A DNA stretch of 64,000 nt from Ancylobacter sp. SL191 (GTDB taxonomy: Bacteria; Pseudomonadota; Alphaproteobacteria; Rhizobiales; Xanthobacteraceae): positions 4,191,001-4,255,000 of the forward strand of contig NZ_CP113056.1 of NCBI RefSeq assembly GCF_026625645.1, read 5' to 3'. The notes under the pieces were generated by a model. It saw only the letters and a list, made by a program, of their open reading frames with translations, did not search any database and was not told the origin of the DNA. Below are positions 15,890-24,289 of the stretch, one piece after another; the stretch's first letter is position 1; each line of letters starts with the position of its first letter. Made by a program: the position numbers and the translations under genes.

Positions 15890-16501
15890 TCAGGCCGCCA
15901 GCGCGGCGATCTGAGCCTTGGCGCCGGCCAGCGCCGCCGCCTTGGCGTCATCACCCAGCGCCAGGCCTTCAGCGCGGATGATCGTCACGTCGGTGAGGCC
16001 GATGAAGCCCAAAGCCGCGAGCAGGTAGGATTCCTGGTGATCCAGCGCCGCCAGCGGGCTCTGGCCGCTGTAGACGCCGCCGCGCGCGGAGGCGATGAAC
16101 ACCTTCTTGCCGGTCACCAGCCCCTCGGGGCCATTCGGGCCATATTTGAAGCTGCGGCCGGCGACGGCGACGCGGTCGATCCAGCCCTTGAGCTGCGAGG
16201 GCACGGAGAAATTGTACATCGGCGCGCCGATGACGACGATATCGGCGGCGAACAGCTCGTCCAGATAGGCGCCGCCGGTGGCGAGATCCTGGCCGAGATG
16301 CGGATCGGACACCGGCGCGCCCTGAAACACCGCCATATGCGCGTCCGACAGATGGAGCGCCGCATCGGCGACGAGATCGCGCCGGACGATCCGCGCGCCG
16401 GGATGCAGCGCCTGCTGCCGGGCGACGATGTCGGCGGTCAGCGCGCGGGTCGCGGAATAGCCGCCGAGAATGCTGGAATCGATGTGCAGGATGGTGGTCA
16501 T
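15890..16501 (-). CDS. azoR: FMN-dependent NADH:quinone/azo reductase
   Basis: A 203-residue flavodoxin-fold enzyme. ILHIDSSILGGYSATR binds the FMN phosphate, APMYNFSVPSQLKGWIDRVAVAGRSFKY holds the isoalloxazine ring, and SARGGVYSG is the third contact; all match AzoR. It reduces quinones and azo dyes by two electrons. The frame extends 54 codons upstream, but GGAGGATC seven bases before ATG 16501 fixes this start. First gene of the azoR-doxX-LLM group, under the divergent LysR at 16713. Confidence 0.92.
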   Translation of the reverse strand: MTTILHIDSSILGGYSATRALTADIVARQQALHPGARIVRRDLVADAALHLSDAHMAVFQGAPVSDPHLGQDLATGGAYLDELFAADIVVIGAPMYNFSVPSQLKGWIDRVAVAGRSFKYGPNGPEGLVTGKKVFIASARGGVYSGQSPLAALDHQESYLLAALGFIGLTDVTIIRAEGLALGDDAKAAALAGAKAQIAALAA

Positions 16502-16628
16502 GGGTTGATCCTCCGGCTGTCCCGAGATCGGGGCCTTGGCCGCGCGTGAAAACAGCTTTTTGAGCGTGGCGAGCATGGAGGATGGGTGCCACGCACCGAT
16601 ATGCCGGGGAAGCCGGTATGAAGCGATG

Positions 16629-16655
16629 CAATCCATCGGCCTGTCCGATGGATTG
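16629..16655. promoter_or_regulatory. Perfect 11-bp inverted repeat, LysR operator candidate
   Basis: CAATCCATCGG and CCGATGGATTG pair perfectly around a five-base spacer. The site lies between divergent azoR (start 16501) and the LysR gene (start 16713), closer to the LysR gene. Its symmetry and place suit the recognition site of that regulator. Confidence 0.7.
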
Positions 16656-16712
16656 ATCGACAAAGGCCACCGGATCGGTATCCTTGGGCCTGCTCACCGG
16701 GAGAAAACCGAC

Positions 16713-17654
16713 ATGCTCGACGGCGTCTCGCTCGACCAGTTGCGGACTTTCCTCGCGGCCGCCGATGAGGGCAGCTTCTCCGCCGCCGCCCGGCGGCTGC
16801 GGCGCACCCAGTCGGCGGTCAGCGAAGCCATCGCGACGCTCGAGGCCCAGCTCGCGGTGACGCTGTTCGACCGGAGCGCCCGCTATCCGCGGCTGACGCG
16901 GGAGGGCACGGTGCTGCTCGCCGATGCGCGGGGTATCGTCGCCGGCGTCGACGGCATGAAGGCGCGCGCCCGCGGCATTTCCGGCGGGCTGGAGGCGGAA
17001 CTCGCGGCGGTGATCGACGTGTTCTTTCCGATCAGCGTGATCGCCGAGGTCGCCCGCGACTTCCGCGACCAGTTTCCGGCGACGCCGCTGCGGCTCTATG
17101 TCGAGGCGCTCGGCGGTACGGTGCAGCCCCTCATCGAAGGCCGGGCGAGCTTCAGCCTCGTCGTGTCCCTGCCGACCCTTCCCGCCGGGCTGGTGGCCGA
17201 ACGGGTGACCAGCGTCGATTTCGTCATGGTCGCCAGCGCCGACCACCCACTCGCGGCCCATGCCGGGCCGATTCCGCGCGAGGAACTGGCGCGCCACGTT
17301 CAGCTCGTGCTGACCGACCGGACCAGCCATTCGCAGGGCCGCGAGTTCGGCGTCATGTCACCCGCGACCTGGCGGCTCGCCGACCTGTTCGCCAAGCACG
17401 CCTTTCTCATTAGCGGGCTCGGCTGGGGCGGGATGCCGCTCCATGCCGTCGCCAAGGACATTGCCGAGGGACGGCTGGTGCGGCTGATGATCGAGGACGC
17501 GCCCGGCGAAGGGCTGAAATTACCCATGTCCGCCGTCTACCGCAGCGCCGCCCCGCCCGGCCCCGCCGGCCGCTGGATGATCGACCGCATGAAACGGTGC
17601 CCGAGCGAAGCGTCCGCCGCATCGTCGGTTGACAGACCAGAAAGTGTGTCGTAG
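16713..17654 (+). CDS. LysR-family transcriptional regulator of the azoreductase group
   Basis: A 313-residue regulator with the family helix-turn-helix (SLDQLRTFLAAADEGSFSAAARRLRRTQSAVSEAIATLEAQL) and an effector domain. ATG 16713 is preferred over upstream codons because the HTH then starts at residue 6 and GGGAG precedes it. It is divergent from azoR-doxX-LLM. Related regulators in this position respond to quinones or electrophiles; the inducer here is unknown. Confidence 0.88.
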   Translation: MLDGVSLDQLRTFLAAADEGSFSAAARRLRRTQSAVSEAIATLEAQLAVTLFDRSARYPRLTREGTVLLADARGIVAGVDGMKARARGISGGLEAELAAVIDVFFPISVIAEVARDFRDQFPATPLRLYVEALGGTVQPLIEGRASFSLVVSLPTLPAGLVAERVTSVDFVMVASADHPLAAHAGPIPREELARHVQLVLTDRTSHSQGREFGVMSPATWRLADLFAKHAFLISGLGWGGMPLHAVAKDIAEGRLVRLMIEDAPGEGLKLPMSAVYRSAAPPGPAGRWMIDRMKRCPSEASAASSVDRPESVS

Positions 17655-17657
17655 ACG
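17629..17657 (+). promoter_or_regulatory. Candidate sigma-70 promoter of the Rrf2 gene
   Basis: A consensus TTGACA (17629-17634) and a weaker TAGACG (17652-17657) are separated by 17 bases. The promoter overlaps the end of the LysR gene and would start transcription just before the Rrf2 gene at 17682. Confidence 0.4.
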
Positions 17658-17681
17658 TAAATACATAAATGAGGATTGGTG

Positions 17682-18128
17682 ATGCCGACCAGTACGCGAT
17701 TTGCTGTCGCCGTCCATGTCCTGACGGCCCTTGCTGTCAGCGGAGGGAAGCCGCTGCGTTCCGAGGATCTGGCCTATTCGGCGAATACGGGGGCGGTCGT
17801 CGTCCGGGGGCTGCTGTCCCGCCTGAGCAATGCGGGACTGACACGCTCGCAGCTCGGGGCCGGCGGCGGCGCCCTGTTGGCAAAGCCGGCCGAGAAGATC
17901 AGGCTGCTCGATGTCTATGAAGCTGTCGAGGATACCGAACTGTTTTCAATGCACAGGACACCGCCCTGCGAAAACTGCGCTGTGGGCGGCAACATCCTTG
18001 AGGCCATACGGCCAAGCTTGTCGCGGGCCCGGCAAGCGCTCGAGGATGAACTCGCCAGCACCACCATCGCCGACATCGCGGCCGAGGTCGCCCGGCTCGG
18101 CAAGTTCTCTATTCCGCTCGTCTGGTAA
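17682..18128 (+). CDS. Rrf2-family transcriptional regulator
   Basis: A 148-residue winged-helix regulator (TRFAVAVHVLTALAVSGGKPLRSEDLAYSANTGAVVVRGLLSRL) of the Rrf2 family. The wing region carries only two cysteines (CENC), where iron-sulfur members such as IscR or NsrR have three, so a cluster is uncertain and a thiol switch is possible. GAGGA six bases before ATG 17682 selects this start over TTG 17676. The next gene, an NAD(P)-binding oxidoreductase, is the likely target. Confidence 0.85.
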   Translation: MPTSTRFAVAVHVLTALAVSGGKPLRSEDLAYSANTGAVVVRGLLSRLSNAGLTRSQLGAGGGALLAKPAEKIRLLDVYEAVEDTELFSMHRTPPCENCAVGGNILEAIRPSLSRARQALEDELASTTIADIAAEVARLGKFSIPLVW

Positions 18129-18275
18129 TCGTTTTGCCTTTAAATGTCATTAAGGCAACGACACACATTCATTTAAGTTCCGCTGCGGCCTGAAAGCGAC
18201 AGCGAGAGACCGTCCAACCTTCGGGGCACTGACGGCTGCCATCCTCCCAAGTCCTCCACTCATAAGGAAACCATC

Positions 18276-18920
18276 ATGAGCATTGGTATCATCGGCGCCG
18301 GCGCCCTCGGCGCCAACTTCGCTCGGGCCCTTGCCAGTAAGGGGATCTCGGCCACGATCTCGAACAGCCGCGGACCGCAATCGCTGACCGCCCTGGTGCA
18401 GGAACTTGGCTCCTCCATAAAGGCAGGCACCGTGGAAGAAGCGGCTAGCGCCGACATTGTCCTGGCGGCTGTGCGCTGGGTCGACGCAGGCAAGGTGTTC
18501 GGCGCGTTGCCGGCCTGGAACGGACGGATCGTCATCGACGCCACCAACCCGGTGGAATTCATCGATCCGAATTCACCCGATGCGACCGACCCCAGTAACC
18601 CCCTCGCGGCCTATGGCATCAAGGCCGTGGATCTGGGGGACAAGCACTCGAGCGAGGTCTTCCGCCAGTACGTTCCGGGCGCTCGGGTCGTCAAGGCGTT
18701 CAATCACCTGGACATCAACGTCTTGAATGAGCCCGAGGCGTCGGGTGGCACGCGCGTGCTGTTCTATTCAGGCGATGACGCCGCCGCAAAGGCCGAGGTT
18801 CGCGCGATCATCGAGGCCATCGGCTTCTTCCCCGTCGACCTCGGTCCGCTCAATATCGGTGGGCCGCTGGCGTCGCTGCCCTTCGGCTCCCTGTCCGCCC
18901 ACCAGTTTATCAGGATCTAG
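18276..18920 (+). CDS. NADPH-dependent F420 reductase-like oxidoreductase
   Basis: A 214-residue Rossmann protein beginning with SIGIIGAGALGANFARALASKG (dinucleotide binding), then SNSRGP, IDATNP and KAFNHLDINVL. This is the F420-reductase-like group within the 6-phosphogluconate dehydrogenase superfamily, which in organisms without F420 probably reduces other substrates. It has its own leader after the Rrf2 gene with AAGGAAACC before the ATG. Confidence 0.82.
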   Translation: MSIGIIGAGALGANFARALASKGISATISNSRGPQSLTALVQELGSSIKAGTVEEAASADIVLAAVRWVDAGKVFGALPAWNGRIVIDATNPVEFIDPNSPDATDPSNPLAAYGIKAVDLGDKHSSEVFRQYVPGARVVKAFNHLDINVLNEPEASGGTRVLFYSGDDAAAKAEVRAIIEAIGFFPVDLGPLNIGGPLASLPFGSLSAHQFIRI

Positions 18921-19041
18921 CTATCCTCAGCAGGCCGTAGGTCGTCCGTTTAGGTCTTGAAGCGCCTTGGCAGAGCCTATCGCGCTTCAAGAAGGACGGC
19001 ATGATCCGCGAGGCTAAAACGCTGCTGACCGACACATTCTA

Positions 19042-19070
19042 GCTTCGGAACCGCTACGCGGCTCCGAAGC
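19042..19070. terminator. Strong hairpin after the F420-reductase-like gene
   Basis: GCTTCGGA-A-CCGC and GCGG-C-TCCGAAGC pair with one internal mismatch around a three-base loop. It stands 120 bp after the stop and is followed by a short T-containing tract, so it may end that transcript. Confidence 0.45.
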
Positions 19071-19295
19071 CGCATTTGTTGAAAACACGGTTCAATCGGC
19101 AAAACTGCATCTCATTTGGAGAAGCGAGTGGTGATGCCCACGCGGATGCGCGCATGGAGCGTGGCCTGCCGGTGGAGCGTCAGGGCTCCCTGAGCCGCTG
19201 AACGTCGCCGAGGAATTCGTCAGCCTCTTCGCTGCTATGCCGTAGCGGGAGATGCCGGACGTCGTCACGGCGTCAAAGCCCACCGCCTCTTGCCC

Positions 19296-19315
19296 ATATA
19301 CTCCCGGCAGTATAT
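19296..19315. promoter_or_regulatory. FrmR operator candidate
   Basis: ATATACT and AGTATAT flank a six-base CCCGGC core, 43 bp before the frmR start. An AT-rich palindrome around a G/C core is the layout of operators used by FrmR/RcnR-type repressors, so autoregulation of frmR-frmA-fghA is likely. Confidence 0.65.
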
Positions 19316-19358
19316 CCAGCCATGGATAGCGCGCTCATGCGCGGCTGGGTGGTGCCCG

Positions 19359-19640
19359 ATGCCTCATTCGCCGGACGATAAGAGACGTGCCCTGACGCGG
19401 CTGCGGCGGATCAGGGGGCAGGCCGAGGCACTCGAGCGGGCGGTCGAGGTCGGCACGGATTGCCGCCCGCTGCTGCAGCAGATCGCGGCGCTGCGCGGCG
19501 CCGTCGGCGGCTTGATGGCCGAGGTGCTGGAAAGCCATCTGCGCGAGACCTTCGGACCGGGCTCGCCTGGCCACCAGCCCGGCCCGTTCGATGGCGAGCT
19601 GGACGAGATCACCACCATCCTGCGCACCTATCTGAAATAG
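19359..19640 (+). CDS. frmR: Formaldehyde-responsive repressor FrmR
   Basis: A 93-residue all-helical repressor of the CsoR/RcnR/FrmR (DUF156) family. Pro2, Cys35 and His60 are all present at the positions used by E. coli FrmR, where formaldehyde crosslinks Pro2 and Cys35. The frame extends upstream, but ATG 19359 gives the Pro2 start. It is followed by frmA and fghA, the pathway it would control. Confidence 0.9.
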   Translation: MPHSPDDKRRALTRLRRIRGQAEALERAVEVGTDCRPLLQQIAALRGAVGGLMAEVLESHLRETFGPGSPGHQPGPFDGELDEITTILRTYLK

Positions 19641-19685
19641 CCGCTCCTTCGCAGCGGCCGACCAAACCAGAACGAGGGAAAGACC

Positions 19686-20813
19686 ATGAAATCGCGTGCT
19701 GCCGTTGCCTGGGAAGCCAAGAAGCCGCTGACCATCGAGACCATCGAGATCGGCGGGCCGAAGCCCGGCGAGGTTCTGGTCGAGATCATGGCGACCGGCG
19801 TGTGCCACACCGATGCCTACACGCTGGATGGGCTGGATTCCGAGGGCAAGTTCCCCGCCATTCTCGGCCATGAGGGCGCGGGCATCGTGCGCGAGGTCGG
19901 CGCGGGCGTGACCTCGCTCAAGGTCGGCGACCATGTCATTCCGCTCTACACGCCGGAATGCCGGAGCTGCAAAACCTGCCTGTCGCAGCGCTCGAACCTC
20001 TGCACCTCGATCCGCGCCACGCAGGGCCAGGGCCTGATGCCCGACCGCACGACCCGCTTCTCCTGCGAGTCGGTCGGCAGCCGGGGCAGTGAGATCTTCC
20101 ACTATATGGGCTGCTCGACCTTCTCGAACTTCACCGTGCTGCCGGAGATCGCCCTCGCCAAGGTGCGCGAGGACGCTCCTTTCGACAAGATCTGCTACAT
20201 CGGCTGCGGTGTCACCACCGGCATCGGCGCGGTGGTCTATACCGGCAAGGTGTGGCCGGGCGCGAACGTCGTGGTGTTCGGCCTCGGCGGCATCGGCCTC
20301 AACGTGATCCAGGGCGCCCGCATGGTCGGCGCCGACAAGATCATCGGCGTGGACATCAACCCCGCCAAGGTCGCGATGGCCAAGAAGTTCGGCATGACCG
20401 ACTTCATCAACCCGCTAGATGTCGGCAACGACAAGGTGGTCTCGGCGATCCAGGATCTCACCGATGGCGGCGCGGACTTCACCTTCGACTGCACCGGCAA
20501 TGTGAACGTCATGCGCCAGGCGCTGGAAGCCTGCCATCGCGGCTGGGGCACCTCCATCGTCATCGGCGTCGCCCCGGCGGGCGCGGAAATCGCCACCCGT
20601 CCGTTCCAGCTTGTCACCGGCCGCAACTGGCGGGGTTCCGCCTTCGGCGGCGCGCGCGGGCGCACCGACGTGCCGAAGATCGTCGACTGGTACATGGAGG
20701 GCAAGATCAACATCGATGATCTCATCACCCACACCATGCCGCTCGACGAGATCAACACCGCCTTCGACCTGATGCATGAAGGCAAGTCGATCCGCTCCGT
20801 GGTGATCTACTGA
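19686..20813 (+). CDS. frmA: S-(hydroxymethyl)glutathione dehydrogenase (class III alcohol dehydrogenase)
   Basis: A 375-residue zinc enzyme oxidising S-hydroxymethylglutathione to S-formylglutathione with NAD. Catalytic zinc residues are in [10 protein letters not shown] (Cys40) and GHEGAG, the four structural-zinc cysteines are in the CRSCKTC...NLC stretch, and [19 protein letters not shown] binds NAD. Length and the TTRFSC and [13 protein letters not shown] segments match class III enzymes. It is the central step of formaldehyde detoxification and overlaps fghA by one base. Confidence 0.96.
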   Translation: MKSRAAVAWEAKKPLTIETIEIGGPKPGEVLVEIMATGVCHTDAYTLDGLDSEGKFPAILGHEGAGIVREVGAGVTSLKVGDHVIPLYTPECRSCKTCLSQRSNLCTSIRATQGQGLMPDRTTRFSCESVGSRGSEIFHYMGCSTFSNFTVLPEIALAKVREDAPFDKICYIGCGVTTGIGAVVYTGKVWPGANVVVFGLGGIGLNVIQGARMVGADKIIGVDINPAKVAMAKKFGMTDFINPLDVGNDKVVSAIQDLTDGGADFTFDCTGNVNVMRQALEACHRGWGTSIVIGVAPAGAEIATRPFQLVTGRNWRGSAFGGARGRTDVPKIVDWYMEGKINIDDLITHTMPLDEINTAFDLMHEGKSIRSVVIY

Positions 20814-21658
20814 TGAGCGCGCTGGAGACCATCTCGACCGCGCGCTCGCATGGCGGCGTGCAGGGCGTCTACCGCCACCAATCGGCGGTGACGGGCACGC
20901 CCATGACCTTCGCGGTCTTCGTCCCCCCGCAGGCCGCTAGCGGGCCAGTACCGGTGCTGTGGTATCTCTCGGGCCTCACCTGCACCCATGCCAATGTCAT
21001 GGAGAAGGGCGAGTACCGCGCGGCGGCGGCGGCCCATGGCGTCATCATCGTCACGCCGGACACCAGCCCGCGCGGCGAGGATGTGCCGGATGAGAAGGAT
21101 AATTGGCAGTTCGGGTCGGGCGCGGGCTTCTATGTCGACGCGACGCAGGCGCCCTATGCCGCGAACTACCGGATGTATTCCTACATCGTCGAGGAACTCA
21201 CCGCGCTGATCGCGGCGGAGTTTCCCGCCGATATGGGCCGGCAGGGCATTTTCGGTCACTCCATGGGCGGCCATGGCGCGCTGACCATGGCGCTGAAGCA
21301 CCCGGACCGGTTCAGGAGCTGCTCGGCCTTCGCCCCCATCGTCGAGCCGAGCACAGCGGACTGGTCGCGCCCGGCGCTGGAGAAGTATCTCGGCGCGGAC
21401 ACGGCGGCGTGGCGGGCCTATGACGCAGTGGCGCTGATCGAGGATGGCCGGCGCTTCCCGGAATTCCTGGTCGATCAGGGCGGGGCCGATCCGTTCCTGA
21501 AGACCGGCCTGCGGCCCGAGCTTCTGGCGCAGGCGTGCCAGAAGGCCGGCATCCCCCTCACGCTGAACCTGCGCGAGGGCTACGACCATTCCTACTTCTT
21601 CATCTCCACCTTCATGGCCGACCACATCGCCTGGCACGCTGCCCGCCTCGGCCGGTGA
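20813..21658 (+). CDS. fghA: S-formylglutathione hydrolase
   Basis: A 281-residue alpha/beta hydrolase (esterase D family) that splits S-formylglutathione into formate and glutathione. The nucleophile is in GHSMGGHGAL (about residues 145-154), the acid in the EFLVDQGGADPF region and the histidine in GYDHSYFFISTF. Its ATG overlaps the frmA stop, so the two consecutive steps are translated together. Confidence 0.96.
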   Translation: MSALETISTARSHGGVQGVYRHQSAVTGTPMTFAVFVPPQAASGPVPVLWYLSGLTCTHANVMEKGEYRAAAAAHGVIIVTPDTSPRGEDVPDEKDNWQFGSGAGFYVDATQAPYAANYRMYSYIVEELTALIAAEFPADMGRQGIFGHSMGGHGALTMALKHPDRFRSCSAFAPIVEPSTADWSRPALEKYLGADTAAWRAYDAVALIEDGRRFPEFLVDQGGADPFLKTGLRPELLAQACQKAGIPLTLNLREGYDHSYFFISTFMADHIAWHAARLGR

Positions 21659-21661
21659 GAC

Positions 21662-21683
21662 GACGGGCTGCCCGCAGCCCGTC
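21662..21683. terminator. Hairpin between convergent fghA and ribA
   Basis: GACGGGCTG and CAGCCCGTC form a perfect 9-bp stem with a CCCG loop right after the fghA stop. There is little T-tract, so it may serve as a bidirectional terminator. Confidence 0.6.
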
Positions 21684-21716
21684 TGACTAAATGCTGGGGA
21701 ACAAGGCCCGCCGTCC

Positions 21717-22874
21717 TCACCCGACGGCGGCGGCGCCGTGTTCTTCGAGCGACTCGACGTCGATGGCGTGGCCGGCCCGCTCGCGCTTGGCGATGAGGTA
21801 GCGCACATTCTCCGCGCCGCGCCGGCCATAGACGTTGCGCAGATCGACCACCTGCAGGCCCGAGCGGCGCATCGTGTCGGCCTTTTCGGGATTGTTGGTC
21901 ATCAGCACCACCTGCCAGTAGCCGAGCTGGCGCAGCATGGCGGCGGCGAACTCGAAGCGGCGGCCGTCAAGGTCGAAGCCCAGCGTCTCGTCCGCCTCAT
22001 AGGTGTCCATGCCCTCATGCTGCAGCTTGTAGGCACGGATCTTGTTGGCGATGCCGTTGCCGCGCCCCTCCTGATCGAGATAGAGCAGCACCCCGCCGCC
22101 GGCCTTGGCCATCGCCGCCACCGTACCGCGCAGCTGGTCGCCGCAATCGCAGCGCAGCGAGCCGAACAGGTCGCCGGTGAGGCAGGCCGAATGCAGGCGG
22201 ACCATCACCGGCGTCGCCGGGTCCGGCGTGCCGACGATGATCGCCACCTGGTCGCGCATGCCCTCGCCGCCGCGAAACACCACGAACTCCGCGTTGCGCG
22301 CCGCGAGCAGCGGCACCGGCGCGCGCGAGACGATACGGATGTCGCTCGACAGTCGCTGGTCGAAGGTCGCCAGCGCCTCCGCCCGCACCGTCACCGCCGG
22401 CAGCATGTCGGCCGAGGCCTCGGACAGCGGCGCCAGCAGCATGGCAGGCAGCAGCAAGGCGAGGCGGGCAAGCTCCAGCGCGGGCGCGGCCGGAGCGTCA
22501 ACCGGCAGAAGCTCTTCCTCAACCTGCGCGCCGCGCTCGCAAGCGAGCGCCATCACCCGCGCGCCATCGAGCCCGGCAAGGGCGATGCCGCGCGGGCCGT
22601 CAACCTCGCCCTGGCCGAGGGCGCGCAGCCGCGCGGGCGTGAGCACGAGACACGCCTTGTCGCCGCCAATGCGGAGCATGGCCGACAGCAGCGCCGGCGA
22701 GGCCAATTCGGCAGCCACCGCCATGGCGAAATGGCCTTCCGCCTCGACCACGACCGGGCGTCCGGCGCGCAGCTCGGCCAGAGCGCGCTCGACCGCCGTC
22801 TGTGAAACGTCGCCGAACAAGTCGAGAATTCCAGTCGCCGCGAGCTCAGTCGCTGCCGTTGCGGAAATCGCCAT
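21717..22874 (-). CDS. ribA: GTP cyclohydrolase II with a degenerate N-terminal RibB-like region
   Basis: The 385-residue protein opens the imidazole ring of GTP to give the diaminopyrimidinone precursor of flavins and deazaflavins. The C-terminal half carries the zinc motif in CLTGDLFGSLRCDCG, the substrate motif DQEGRGNGIANKIRAYKLQ and FEFAAAMLRQLG. The N-terminal 170 residues resemble 3,4-dihydroxybutanone-phosphate synthase in layout (AVERALAELRAGRPVVV) but lack its acidic EGD/DRE metal motifs, so this is probably a single-activity enzyme. It is divergent from the RibD-like gene, which suggests shared use of the product. Confidence 0.85.
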   Translation of the reverse strand: MAISATAATELAATGILDLFGDVSQTAVERALAELRAGRPVVVEAEGHFAMAVAAELASPALLSAMLRIGGDKACLVLTPARLRALGQGEVDGPRGIALAGLDGARVMALACERGAQVEEELLPVDAPAAPALELARLALLLPAMLLAPLSEASADMLPAVTVRAEALATFDQRLSSDIRIVSRAPVPLLAARNAEFVVFRGGEGMRDQVAIIVGTPDPATPVMVRLHSACLTGDLFGSLRCDCGDQLRGTVAAMAKAGGGVLLYLDQEGRGNGIANKIRAYKLQHEGMDTYEADETLGFDLDGRRFEFAAAMLRQLGYWQVVLMTNNPEKADTMRRSGLQVVDLRNVYGRRGAENVRYLIAKRERAGHAIDVESLEEHGAAAVG

Positions 22875-23006
22875 TGGACACTCGCTTTCTCTGCACCATT
22901 TTGGAGCGTGAAACGTAGTTGGTTACGAGCATCACACCGGAATGGACCAACTCCGCTCCTGTCGAGAGATGAATTAGAGCGATCTTCCCGCAGCGAAAGA
23001 CCACGC

Positions 23007-23735
23007 ATGGATCAATTCCGAACGCTGTCCGATCCGCCCTACGCCCTCTATGAGCCGATGCTGCGCCATCGCGGCCCGGAGCCCTTCGTCATTGCGCAGC
23101 TCGGCCAATCGCTGGATGGGCGCATCGCCACGCCCACCGGAAAGTCCCGCGATATCAACGGTTTCTCAGGGCTCGACCATCTCCACCGGCTGCGCGCCTC
23201 GGTCGATGCCGTCGTCGTCGGCGTCGGTACGGTGGTGGCGGATGATCCCCAGCTGAGTACCCGCCGGGTCAAGGGCCGCAGCCCGACGCGGGTCATCATC
23301 GACCGCGAGGGGCGCTCCTCGCGCAGCGCGAAATGGCTCGGCTGCGATGGCTGCCGCCGGATCGTGTTCTCCGACAATGCGGAAGGTTGGCCGGCCGAAG
23401 TGGAGCGGATCGGCGGGGACGGCTCGCCAGACGCCTTCAGCCCCGCTTTCATCGTCGCCGCGCTGGCCGCGCGCGGTCATCACACAATTCTGATCGAGGG
23501 CGGCGCCTCCACCATCTCGCGCTTCATCGATGCGCGGCGGGTCGACCGGCTGCACATCTGTCTCGCGCCGATCATTCTCGGCTCGGGACGGCCCGGGCTT
23601 CAGCTTCGCCCGATTGACGAGCTGACCGACGCGCTGCGCCCGCGTGCCAATGCCTATGTGCTTGCCGACGGCAATGTGCTCTATGATTGTGACCTAAGGT
23701 CACCGGCGCGGGGAGACACGCATGCCACCGACTGA
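23007..23735 (+). CDS. Stand-alone RibD C-terminal (pyrimidine reductase) domain protein
   Basis: A 242-residue dihydrofolate-reductase-fold protein of the RibD_C family: FVIAQLGQSLDGRIAT at the start, DAVVVGVGTVVADDPQL in the middle and ILIEGGASTISRFIDARRVDRLHI at the end. RibD proteins reduce the ribose side chain of the GTP cyclohydrolase II product; the deaminase domain of bifunctional RibD is absent here. ATG 23007 is chosen since it begins just before the conserved core. It is divergent from ribA and overlaps the cytochrome b561 gene. Confidence 0.82.
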   Translation: MDQFRTLSDPPYALYEPMLRHRGPEPFVIAQLGQSLDGRIATPTGKSRDINGFSGLDHLHRLRASVDAVVVGVGTVVADDPQLSTRRVKGRSPTRVIIDREGRSSRSAKWLGCDGCRRIVFSDNAEGWPAEVERIGGDGSPDAFSPAFIVAALAARGHHTILIEGGASTISRFIDARRVDRLHICLAPIILGSGRPGLQLRPIDELTDALRPRANAYVLADGNVLYDCDLRSPARGDTHATD

Positions 23736-24285
23736 GGGCGCGGAGAGGGCGGGCCGCTACGGCTTCCCCGCCCGGCTGCTGCACTGGCTGGTCGCCGCCT
23801 TCGTCATCATCCTCGTGCCGCTCGGCCTCTACATGACGGCGCGCGGCGAGGCGACGAATTTCGACGCGGTCACCGGCGACCTCTACAGCCTGCACAAGCT
23901 CCTCGGCTTCATCGTCATCTGGCTGATCGCTCTGCGGCTTCTGGTACGCCTCACCCGCCGCCCGCCGGCACCGGTCGCGACGCTGACACCGCTGGAACGC
24001 GTGGTCTCCGGCGTGGTGCACGCACTACTCTATCTGCTGCTGATCATCGTGCCGCTGCTCGGTTGGGCGGGGGTGTCGGCCTATCCGGCGCTGAACGTGT
24101 TCGGCCTGTTCGATCTGCCGGCCATGCTCGGCCCCGACGAGCCGCTCGCCAAGCGCCTGTTCGACGCCCATGGCCTGCTCGCCAAGCTGCTTGGGCTGCT
24201 GGCGCTTCTCCACATCGCCGCCGCGCTGATGCACCGCTTCGTCAAGAAGGACGGGGTGATGCGGCGCATGTGGCCGCTCACCTGA
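23722..24285 (+). CDS. Cytochrome b561-family membrane protein
   Basis: A 187-residue four-helix membrane cytochrome with heme-ligand histidines in RLLHWLVAAF, YSLHKLLGF, GVVHALLYLL and DAHGLLAKLLGLLALLHIAAAL. Family members move electrons between the quinone pool and periplasmic partners. It overlaps the RibD-like gene by 14 bases, so co-expression is expected; a role as electron donor in that pathway is inference. Confidence 0.87.
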   Translation: MPPTEGAERAGRYGFPARLLHWLVAAFVIILVPLGLYMTARGEATNFDAVTGDLYSLHKLLGFIVIWLIALRLLVRLTRRPPAPVATLTPLERVVSGVVHALLYLLLIIVPLLGWAGVSAYPALNVFGLFDLPAMLGPDEPLAKRLFDAHGLLAKLLGLLALLHIAAALMHRFVKKDGVMRRMWPLT

Positions 24286-24289
24286 CCGC

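Larger units (their letters stand above)
18921..19358. other. 438-bp gap with a hairpin and the frmR control region
   Basis: No gene is supported. A strong stem-loop is at 19042-19070, and the frmR operator is at 19296-19315. Short open stretches (for example R-F-K-K-D-G-M-I-R-E-A-K near 18968) end quickly and could be gene debris, but no family was recognised. Confidence 0.5.

Noticed and set aside
18960..19036. Possible transposase or gene remnant before frmR
   Set aside because: A short frame of about 20 codons reads to a stop, but it matches no family I know and has no terminal repeats.
19092..19283. 63-codon minus-strand frame upstream of frmR
   Set aside because: No ribosome-binding site, no motif, and it covers the region expected to hold the frmR promoter.
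21717..23007. FMN riboswitch upstream of ribA
   Set aside because: The ribA-to-RibD intergenic region is about 130 bp and lacks the conserved RFN helices.
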